DNA of 17,114 bases, taken from contig DHGW01000048.1 in assembly GCA_002402965.1 (NCBI GenBank), positions 48,282-65,395 of the forward strand. Direction: 5' to 3'. Source of the stretch: Bacteroidales bacterium UBA4788 (GTDB taxonomy: Bacteria; Bacteroidota; Bacteroidia; Bacteroidales; VadinHA17). A program made the translations under genes and the position numbers. Positions within the stretch are counted from its first letter, which is position 1, and each line of letters starts with the position of its first letter. Shown piece by piece: positions 6,716 to 12,862 of the stretch. The notes below the pieces were generated by a model. It was given only the letters and a program-made list of their open reading frames with translations. It did not search any database and was not told the origin of the DNA.

Positions 6716-7461
6716 ACAGGATAACCATAGCTCTCCTGCTGACAGCTCTTGCATGGCCGGCGTCGAGTATTTCAGCGCAGGGAGATTGCAGCAGCTGCAC
6801 CATATATAAGGGATATGTAAGCGGCGACATGGAAATGTGGAAGAAGGGTATGCTGGAACTGGAGGGGCAATACAGGCGTGATCCGAAGGGCTGCACACTC
6901 TACACCCTGGCCGAAGCCAGGTACGGATATGTCGGGTATCTGCTTGGCAGTGAGAAAAAAGATGTTGCCAGACCGGTTGTTGAAACCTTTGCTGCCGAAG
7001 TAGAGCAACTTGCTGCTTATCCGGAATACCGGGCAGAGACGGAGGCCTTCAGGATTGCCCTGCTCGGGTTCAGGATGGGGCTTAATCCAGCACGTGCGGT
7101 GACCCTGGGCCCGAAGGCGCTGAAGCAGCTTGAGACGGCGATGCAGGTGGGCAATGGTTCAGCTGTCGTCTGGATTGAAAAGGCAAACTCCGAGGCGCAT
7201 ATGCCTGCGTTTGCAGGGGGTTCAAAGGAGAAGGCTGTTGCATCATTCAGGGAGGCCCTGCGGCTTTTCGAAGCAGGTGGTGCGGTGCCGGCCTGCCACT
7301 GGAGATACCTGAATACGATGGTTTTGTCAGGACAGTTGCTTGAAAAGATGGGTGATTACAGGGGAGCGGCCGAAGCTTACCGCAGGGCGCTCAGGAGAGA
7401 GCCTGATTTTCAATGGGTAAGAGATGAGCTGCTGCCTGAAGCGGAGAAGAAAATAAAATAA
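6712..7461 (+). CDS. Exported TPR-repeat protein inside the carotenoid operon
   Basis: Function unknown. ATG 6712 is preferred over the in-frame ATG at 6691 because it overlaps the glycosyltransferase stop as ATGA and starts a clean signal peptide (residues 1-23, ending SAQ). The mature protein begins near GDCSSC, a CxxC pair at residues 26-29, so a disulfide, or less likely a metal or haem site, is possible; the haem motif CxxCH is absent. The rest (249 residues in all) is helical. It has a clear final TPR, DYRGAAEAYRRALRREPDF (215-233), and an earlier one around EKAVASFREALRLFEAG (173-189). The FAGGSKEKA segment recurs in periplasmic TPR proteins that bind partners or cargo. Being locked by overlap between the glycosyltransferase and the desaturase, it probably serves the same process, perhaps assembling the enzymes or handling pigment outside the inner membrane. 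That is inference from position only. Confidence 0.75.
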   Translation: MNRITIALLLTALAWPASSISAQGDCSSCTIYKGYVSGDMEMWKKGMLELEGQYRRDPKGCTLYTLAEARYGYVGYLLGSEKKDVARPVVETFAAEVEQLAAYPEYRAETEAFRIALLGFRMGLNPARAVTLGPKALKQLETAMQVGNGSAVVWIEKANSEAHMPAFAGGSKEKAVASFREALRLFEAGGAVPACHWRYLNTMVLSGQLLEKMGDYRGAAEAYRRALRREPDFQWVRDELLPEAEKKIK

Positions 7462-7465
7462 AAAT

Positions 7466-8953
7466 ATGACTGGAAAAAAAGCGCTCATTGTAGGCGCCGG
7501 ATTAGGCGGGCTGGCAACGGCCCTGAGGCTCAGGCGACGGGGCTATGAGGTTGAGATAGTTGAGATGTACCGACAGGCAGGAGGAAGGCTTAACCAGCTC
7601 ACCTCCGGCGGCTTCACCTTTGACATGGCCCCCACCTTCTTCAGCATGAGCTACCACTTCGAGGAGTTTGCGAAGGATGCAGGAATTGAGATGCCCTTCA
7701 GGTTCGTGCAGATTGATCCCCTCTACCGCGTGAACTTCCGGGGCAGTGACAGATGGTATACCATTTATCGAGACCTGGAGAGGCTCACCGGAGAGTTCGA
7801 GGATATCGAGCCTGGATTCAGGGAGCGCATGGAGCGGTTTCTGGCATCGGCCGGCGTCCTGTTTGATGACATCGAAAAAGGCGTCCTGTCAAAGAACTTC
7901 AGGTCACTGCCTGACTTCCTCTTCCAGATGACAAAGCTACCAGTGAAGCATACGCCGAAGGTGCTGCGGTCAGTATGGAGCGAGATGAGCAGGTACTTCA
8001 GTTCCTACGAGGTGCGGGTAATCTTTTCGCTGGTATCATTCTTCCTTGGTGCTACACCCTTTGACACTCCGGCCGTTTACACACTGCTGAGCTACACCGA
8101 GATGGTGCATGACGGTTACCACAATGTCGAAGGGGGGATGTACCAGATTGTGGAGGGACTGCTTCGCGAAGCGGAGAAAGCCGGAATTAAAATAAACTAC
8201 AATGTCACTGTTACCGGCTTCGATTCATCGGGCAAGAGGAACAGGGCTTTCATTGACAGCAACGGCAGACGCTGGGAAGCTGATATCTTCGTGGTTAACG
8301 CTGATGCTGCAATGTTCAGGGGCAGGGTATTCCGCCGTCCGGCCTTCAGCGATGAGAGGCTTGACAGGATGCAGTGGACTCTTGCGCCGCTGACACTCTA
8401 TCTGGGGGTGAAGGGGAAGATGGAGAATATACACCACCACAACTATTTTCTCGGTGACAGGGACTACGAACCATACTCCAAGGGGATCTTCCGCAACAGG
8501 GTTTCCCTGGAGAAACCATATTATTACGTAAATGCCAATGCCATCTTCAATCCCCGGAGCGCGCCGGCAGGATGTGAAAACCTTTTCATACTTGTACCCG
8601 TACCTGACCTCAGGTTCAAACCCGACTGGAGCGACAGGGAAAGGATAGCAGATGCGGTGATTAAAGATCTCTCGGAACGTACCGGCCATAATGTGGAGGC
8701 GAACCTGATGACCCGGGTGGTGCTTGACCCGGTCGACTGGCAGAATATGTTCGGTCTGTACCGCGGCAGCGGTCTCGGACTGGGGCATAAGATGACACAG
8801 GTGGGCGGATTCAGGCCTTCCAACAGGGACGAGGTCCTCTCCAACGTGTGGTATACAGGAGCCTCGACTGTACCGGGAACGGGACTGCCGATGGTGATTA
8901 TAAGCTCCAAACTAACCGTCCGGAGGATAGACGATGAAATTGACTCTATATGA
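7466..8953 (+). CDS. crtI: Phytoene desaturase (CrtI family)
   Basis: An FAD-dependent carotenoid desaturase acting at the membrane. The 495-residue protein opens with the Rossmann dinucleotide motif VGAGLGGLATA (9-19) and the E-x6-GGR segment (EMYRQAGGR, 33-41). Near the C-terminus it has the CrtI signature around GGFRPSNRD and WYTGASTVPGTGLPMV, which matches the family block for phytoene dehydrogenases. By elimination it is the main desaturase (phytoene towards lycopene), because the second paralogue in this operon carries the CrtD signature. One deviation: the usual D-x-GPT after the FAD region reads DMAPTFFS (53-60), with Ala in place of Gly. It follows the TPR gene by 4 bases and overlaps crtB by 20 bp. 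A C30 (CrtN-type) substrate is an alternative that sequence alone does not exclude. Confidence 0.88.
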   Translation: MTGKKALIVGAGLGGLATALRLRRRGYEVEIVEMYRQAGGRLNQLTSGGFTFDMAPTFFSMSYHFEEFAKDAGIEMPFRFVQIDPLYRVNFRGSDRWYTIYRDLERLTGEFEDIEPGFRERMERFLASAGVLFDDIEKGVLSKNFRSLPDFLFQMTKLPVKHTPKVLRSVWSEMSRYFSSYEVRVIFSLVSFFLGATPFDTPAVYTLLSYTEMVHDGYHNVEGGMYQIVEGLLREAEKAGIKINYNVTVTGFDSSGKRNRAFIDSNGRRWEADIFVVNADAAMFRGRVFRRPAFSDERLDRMQWTLAPLTLYLGVKGKMENIHHHNYFLGDRDYEPYSKGIFRNRVSLEKPYYYVNANAIFNPRSAPAGCENLFILVPVPDLRFKPDWSDRERIADAVIKDLSERTGHNVEANLMTRVVLDPVDWQNMFGLYRGSGLGLGHKMTQVGGFRPSNRDEVLSNVWYTGASTVPGTGLPMVIISSKLTVRRIDDEIDSI

Positions 8954-9773
8954 TACAATCGCCCTGAGGTGCAGCAGGGAGGTGACAACAGGATACAGTA
9001 CCTCCTTCTCCCTTGGCATACGTACATTGGCTCGGCGGCACAGACCTGCGATATACGCAATATACGGCTTCGTCAGGCTCGCTGACGAGATAGTCGATAC
9101 CTTTTTTGATCACAGTCAGAGGGAGATGCTCGACAAATTCCGGGCTGATACCGCGGAAGCAATCTCGGACGGGGTCAGCTCCAATCCTGTGCTGCACTCA
9201 TTCCAGTGGGCCGTAAATACCTACAATATTGACCGGGAATTCATCGATGCATTTCTCTACAGCATGGAGATGGACCTGGAGCAGAAAAGGCACGATGAGA
9301 AGAGCTACGAGCAGTATATTTACGGCTCTGCAGAGGCGGTCGGACTTATGTGCCTCCGCGTCTTCTGCCATGATGAGCCCCATCGCTTTGCGGAGCTCAG
9401 GGAGCCCGCACGAAAGCTGGGTTCGGCCTTTCAGAAGGTTAATTTCCTCCGGGATATCGGAAGTGACTATACAGACCGGGGAAGGATTTATTTCCCGGGG
9501 GTCGACTTCGGTAATTTTACAAGCGCCGACAAGAAACTGATAGAAACTGACATTGCATCGGAATTCAGTGCGGCGCTGAAAGGGATCAGGGGTCTTGACC
9601 GGGGCAGCCGGCGGGGAGTATACCTGGCATATTCCTACTATCTGGCGCTCTTCGGCAAGATCAGGAAGACCCAGCCTGAGGCAGTGACCGGACAGCGGTT
9701 CCGGATATCGGACTGGAGGAAAATGCTGCTGCTTATTAAAGTAATATTGAGGGACATCACCGGGCTTATCTGA
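8934..9773 (+). CDS. crtB: Phytoene synthase (CrtB family)
   Basis: Condenses two geranylgeranyl diphosphates head to head to phytoene, the committed step of C40 carotenoid synthesis. In 279 residues both Mg-diphosphate sites are visible: RLADEIVD (48-55, first Asp-rich DxxxD) and the second, QKVNFLRDIGSDYTDRGR (167-184, with NxxRDxxxD), followed by IYFP. The early YSTSFSLG segment (21-28) is the usual flap of this family. Its start lies 20 bp inside the crtI end, and crtD follows 16 bp after its stop, so co-translation is likely. A C30 dehydrosqualene synthase would look similar. The association with cruF and crtD, which act on C40 compounds, makes CrtB the better call. No geranylgeranyl diphosphate synthase is in the window. 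Confidence 0.93.
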   Translation: MKLTLYDTIALRCSREVTTGYSTSFSLGIRTLARRHRPAIYAIYGFVRLADEIVDTFFDHSQREMLDKFRADTAEAISDGVSSNPVLHSFQWAVNTYNIDREFIDAFLYSMEMDLEQKRHDEKSYEQYIYGSAEAVGLMCLRVFCHDEPHRFAELREPARKLGSAFQKVNFLRDIGSDYTDRGRIYFPGVDFGNFTSADKKLIETDIASEFSAALKGIRGLDRGSRRGVYLAYSYYLALFGKIRKTQPEAVTGQRFRISDWRKMLLLIKVILRDITGLI

Positions 9774-9789
9774 CGAAAGGAAGAAAAAG

Positions 9790-11259
9790 ATGAAGAAAAG
9801 GGCTGCAGTTATCGGGGCCGGCATAGGAGGTATGGCGTCGGCAATCAGGCTGGCACTGAAGGGCTACGAGACGCACCTTTACGAAAAGAACAGTGAGACC
9901 GGAGGCAAGATCGGCGAGATACGGATCAATGGCTGCCGCTTTGATACCGGACCCTCGCTCTTCACCCTGCCTGAACTGGTGGATGAACTCTTCACCCTCG
10001 CAGGAGAGGATCCGCGGGAACATTTCAGGTATATAGCGCTTGATTCGTCATGCAGGTATTTTTATGATGACGGCGCACTGCTCAACGCATGGACCGACAG
10101 GCAACGGTTTGCAGATGAGGCGGAGCGGGTTACCGGCGAGCCGCGGGAAAATATCATCGCATTCCTGGATGAGTGTGCCGAACTGTATGATCTGACAGCC
10201 GGGATCTTTATTTTTTCGCCCTTCTACCAGCTCGATAACTTTCGTAAACCGGAGTCGCTCAACGTGGCCCGCAACTTCAGGAAGCTGAATGCCTTTTCCA
10301 CCATGCACGGCGTCATCAGCAGGCGTTTTCGCAGCACGAAGCTGATTCAACTTTTTGATCGTTATGCAACTTACAACGGATCAAGTCCTTACAGGGCTCC
10401 CGGAACCCTTAATGTGATAGCTCACCTTGAGCACAATATGGGAGCCTTTTTCCCTGAAAAGGGGATGCGGGAGATTGTTACATCGCTTGAGCACCTGGCC
10501 ATCAGGTGCGGCGTGATAATCCATACCGGTGAGGAGGTTCTGTCAGCAGTGAAGGAGGGACGAATTATCACAGGCCTTGAGACCACGACCGGCATTATGC
10601 CAGTTCACACGGTTGTCTCTGACGTGGATGTGATACCATTTTACAGGAAGCTGATGATGGAGGAGGGTCCGGCCCGGAAACAGGAGAGACAGGAGAGGAG
10701 CACATCGGCTCTGATATTTTACTGGGCGATGAACAGAAGGTTTGACGAACTCGACCTTCACAATATTTTCTTCTCATCAGACTATCCCGGGGAGTTCAGG
10801 TCTCTGCGGAAGGGCGAGGTGAGCTCTGACCCGACGGTTTATCTTTTTGCCTCGTCAAGGGTCATACACTCTGATGCACTTGAAGGGAAAGACAACTGGT
10901 TTGTGATGATAAATGTCCCTTACAACAGTGGGCAGGAGTGGACGAGGATCGTCAATGAGGCACGGAAAAACATACTGGCAAAGCTGAGCAGGAGGCTGGG
11001 ATGCAATGTTGAAGAGACGATAGGAGCTGAAAAGGTGCTGGATCCTCCTCTGATTGAGAAACTGACGGCATCAAGCCGGGGAGCGCTTTACGGCAGCAGT
11101 TCAAACAGCCGGTTTGCCGCATTCAGGCGCCATCCCAACGTGAAAGGAAAATACGGGAACCTGTGGTTTGTGGGAGGATCGGTACACCCCGGAGGGGGTA
11201 TCCCCTTGTGCCTTGCCTCGGCGAAGATTGCCTGTGACATGATACCGCCAGCAGGATGA
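9790..11259 (+). CDS. crtD: 1-hydroxycarotenoid 3,4-desaturase (CrtD)
   Basis: A second CrtI-fold flavoprotein, 489 residues. It has the N-terminal IGAGIGGMASA (8-18), then YEKNSETGGKIGE and FDTGPSLFTLP, which keep the canonical D-TGP that its paralogue in this operon lacks. The C-terminal block is diagnostic: GALYGSSSNSRFAAFRRHP, then LWFVGGSVHPGGGIPLCL, as in CrtD enzymes, which introduce a double bond at C-3,4 next to a 1-hydroxyl group. This makes it the partner of CruF, which supplies the hydroxyl. It starts 16 bp after crtB with a purine-rich GGAAG ahead of the ATG, and its stop overlaps the cruF start as ATGA. Distinction from other CrtI paralogues rests on the C-terminal signature and the gene neighbour. 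Confidence 0.88.
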   Translation: MKKRAAVIGAGIGGMASAIRLALKGYETHLYEKNSETGGKIGEIRINGCRFDTGPSLFTLPELVDELFTLAGEDPREHFRYIALDSSCRYFYDDGALLNAWTDRQRFADEAERVTGEPRENIIAFLDECAELYDLTAGIFIFSPFYQLDNFRKPESLNVARNFRKLNAFSTMHGVISRRFRSTKLIQLFDRYATYNGSSPYRAPGTLNVIAHLEHNMGAFFPEKGMREIVTSLEHLAIRCGVIIHTGEEVLSAVKEGRIITGLETTTGIMPVHTVVSDVDVIPFYRKLMMEEGPARKQERQERSTSALIFYWAMNRRFDELDLHNIFFSSDYPGEFRSLRKGEVSSDPTVYLFASSRVIHSDALEGKDNWFVMINVPYNSGQEWTRIVNEARKNILAKLSRRLGCNVEETIGAEKVLDPPLIEKLTASSRGALYGSSSNSRFAAFRRHPNVKGKYGNLWFVGGSVHPGGGIPLCLASAKIACDMIPPAG

Positions 11260-11990
11260 AGAAACCAGGGAGTCATATTAGTGAACCAGTGAAGATACTG
11301 CTCTGGGTTTATGGGGTTGGAGTGGCGGGGATGCTTCTGCCCTTCAGTCGCGATCTTTTCATCAGGATCACTCCCCTCAACCTGCTGTTTGCTGCAGCAT
11401 TTCTCTTCTTCGGTAAGAAACCCCACCGCCGTGTTTGGATTACGGGGACCGGAATATTTATTGTCTCTTTCCTTGTTGAAGCGGTCGGAGTGAACACCGG
11501 AAAGATATTCGGAGAGTATGTCTATGGCCACACGCTTGGACCGAAATTACTGAACACACCCGTCATCATCGGGCTGAACTGGTTCGTGCTGATCTATTGC
11601 ACCAATATCATTGGCAGGAAGTTTTGGGAAGTGGTGGCAGGCGGAGGTTCAAACCGCGTTACTTCAGCATACGGCCAGAAGTCCGTCATCCTGTCTGCCG
11701 GCGGACGTTCCTTTATCCAATCAATTTTTGTCGTTGTTACCGGGTCACTGCTGATGGTGGCATATGATCTGTTGCTGGAGCGTGCGGCCATCAGGCTGGA
11801 CATGTGGACATGGTCCGGGGATGGCATACCTTTCCGCAACTATGCAGCATGGTTCCTTTTTTCGCTGTTGTTCCACATTGCGGTGAGGCTGTGGGGGGAG
11901 GATGAGGCCAATGAGAGAGCGTTGCCGCTGTTTGCAGTGCAGATGGTTTTCTTCGCCCTTATCGTGGGTTTTTATGCTTCGGTGCTTTGA
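11256..11990 (+). CDS. cruF: Carotenoid 1,2-hydratase, CruF/DUF422 family membrane protein
   Basis: An integral membrane enzyme that adds water across the terminal 1,2 double bond of an acyclic carotenoid end, giving the tertiary hydroxyl used by CrtD and the glycosyltransferase. The 244 residues hold about six hydrophobic segments and the conserved family blocks EAVGVNTGKIFGEYVYG (75-91), GPKLLNTPVIIGLNWF (95-110), MVAYDLLLE (167-175), the Trp pair in MWTWSG (183-188) and PFRNYAAWF (192-200). A hydrophilic loop of about 30 residues (123-152, Gly- and Ser-rich) between two helices looks longer than in flavobacterial relatives as I recall them. It starts with an ATGA overlap on crtD and ends the operon. 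Its last 19 bases overlap the 3' end of the GntR gene on the other strand, leaving no room for an intergenic terminator. Confidence 0.87.
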   Translation: MKKPGSHISEPVKILLWVYGVGVAGMLLPFSRDLFIRITPLNLLFAAAFLFFGKKPHRRVWITGTGIFIVSFLVEAVGVNTGKIFGEYVYGHTLGPKLLNTPVIIGLNWFVLIYCTNIIGRKFWEVVAGGGSNRVTSAYGQKSVILSAGGRSFIQSIFVVVTGSLLMVAYDLLLERAAIRLDMWTWSGDGIPFRNYAAWFLFSLLFHIAVRLWGEDEANERALPLFAVQMVFFALIVGFYASVL

Positions 11991-12706
11991 ACGTCGGTTA
12001 CCTCCAGTATCCTGACGAAATGGTTTTCAAGATGGCGTCTCATACCCTCACGGAATTCATCGGGGGTTCCTTTTTTCAGCAATAGCACCAGTTCCTTGTG
12101 CGACTTGTACTTCCTCTGTTTGCCTTTCACCTTCAGCAGCCCGATGTTGTATACATGCTGGAATGCCGGCAGCAGCAGGTTCTGAAAATCCTCAAGCGTT
12201 GTGTTGCCGGTCATCTGGTAAAGTTTGCCGTGGAATTTAAGCTCATGATCAACGTCAAACAGGATATTGTCGGAGTGGTCAGGTTCGATCTCCACGATCT
12301 CTTCCAGTTCCTTAATATCATTTTCGGTTTTCCTGGCGAAGATGAAGTCGGCCATTCCAACCTCCAGTGCCAGGCGCATCTCAAAGACATCCATCAGGGT
12401 TTTGTTGTCCAGTATTCTGGGGATAAGAGATTTGCCAAGGACTGCTGAGAGGTCGGGGCTTTTGATAATTGTACCCTTGTGCTTTTTCGATTCTATCAGG
12501 CCCATAGTCTTGAGTCTGTTCAGCGACTCCCTGATGACGGTCCGGCTTACGCCCATGAGTGTTGCCAGTTCAGTCTCCTTTGGTATTGAGTCACCGGGCT
12601 TAAGTTCCCTGTAGAGAAAGACCTCAATTAGGCGCATCTCAACCTTGTCAACGAGACTGCTTGTATCGATTGCCTTCAGGTCAAGTCTTAAGTCCTGATT
12701 ATTCAT
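11972..12706 (-). CDS. GntR-family regulator with FCD ligand domain
   Basis: A DNA-binding regulator of 244 residues. The N-terminal winged helix (about 15-85) shows the GntR hallmark: LKPGDSIPKETELATLMGVSRTVIRESLNRLKTMGLIE. The C-terminal all-helical FCD domain has EMRLALE, then ELKFHGKLYQMTGN, and SHKELVLLLKKG...RRHLENH. Three likely metal-ligand histidines are present (159, 203, 225). The residue four before the first one is Glu155 where the family usually has Asp. FCD members mostly sense carboxylic acids, hexuronates or their catabolites. It is divergent from susC across a 156-base AT-rich gap holding a perfect palindrome and a weaker copy, so it probably represses or activates the SusCD locus and itself. 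In marine bacteroidetes, GntR regulators of this kind sit beside alginate-use loci, which suggests but does not show the substrate. Confidence 0.9.
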   Translation of the reverse strand: MNNQDLRLDLKAIDTSSLVDKVEMRLIEVFLYRELKPGDSIPKETELATLMGVSRTVIRESLNRLKTMGLIESKKHKGTIIKSPDLSAVLGKSLIPRILDNKTLMDVFEMRLALEVGMADFIFARKTENDIKELEEIVEIEPDHSDNILFDVDHELKFHGKLYQMTGNTTLEDFQNLLLPAFQHVYNIGLLKVKGKQRKYKSHKELVLLLKKGTPDEFREGMRRHLENHFVRILEVTDVQSTEA

Positions 12707-12720
12707 TATTAATTGAATAA

Positions 12721-12736
12721 ATAATTAAGTAATACA
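12721..12736. promoter_or_regulatory. Imperfect operator-like site near the GntR start
   Basis: ATTA-AG-TAATACA, an imperfect copy of the palindrome at 12799-12814: the right half (TAATACA, 12730-12736) is identical and the inner ATTA of the left half is kept. It lies just downstream of the GntR -7 box candidate (12744-12751, minus strand), where a bound regulator would block its own transcription. Function is inferred. Confidence 0.4.
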
Positions 12737-12743
12737 AAAAAAG

Positions 12744-12751
12744 CAAAAATA
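12744..12751 (-). promoter_or_regulatory. Candidate -7 box for the GntR gene
   Basis: On the minus strand TATTTTTG fits TAnnTTTG. It lies 37 bases upstream of the GntR ATG, which would leave a leader of about 30 bases. No TTTG was found at the expected -33 distance, and the surrounding AT-richness makes chance matches easy. Confidence 0.3.
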
Positions 12752-12798
12752 AATGGTAAAACTCTTGCATGTAAAATTAAAAAAATATTTTTTTGCAT

Positions 12799-12814
12799 TG
12801 TATTATGTAATACA
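12799..12814. promoter_or_regulatory. Perfect palindrome TGTATTA-TG-TAATACA, likely GntR operator
   Basis: Two 7-base arms are exact reverse complements around a TG centre. Length, symmetry and position between divergent GntR and susC genes fit an operator bound by a GntR dimer. It starts three bases after a TTTG (12792-12795) that could be the -33 element of the susC promoter, so binding would cover that promoter. No clear TAnnTTTG follows at the right distance. The susC ATG is 48 bases downstream. Confidence 0.6.
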
Positions 12815-12862
12815 TAAGACCATTATTAATTTTAAATACTAACCCCAAAATCAAATCACTCA

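Noticed and set aside
8225..9060. Two long minus-strand frames over crtI and the start of crtB
   Set aside because: Both oppose strongly conserved CrtI and CrtB motifs, and neither has a recognisable domain or a start signal.
5001..9773. C30 staphyloxanthin-type pathway (CrtM, CrtN, CrtP, CrtQ, CrtO)
   Set aside because: The GT2 plus acyltransferase pair fits this too. CruF and the CrtD signature point to C40 carotenoids, and no staphyloxanthin-type aldehyde step is seen.
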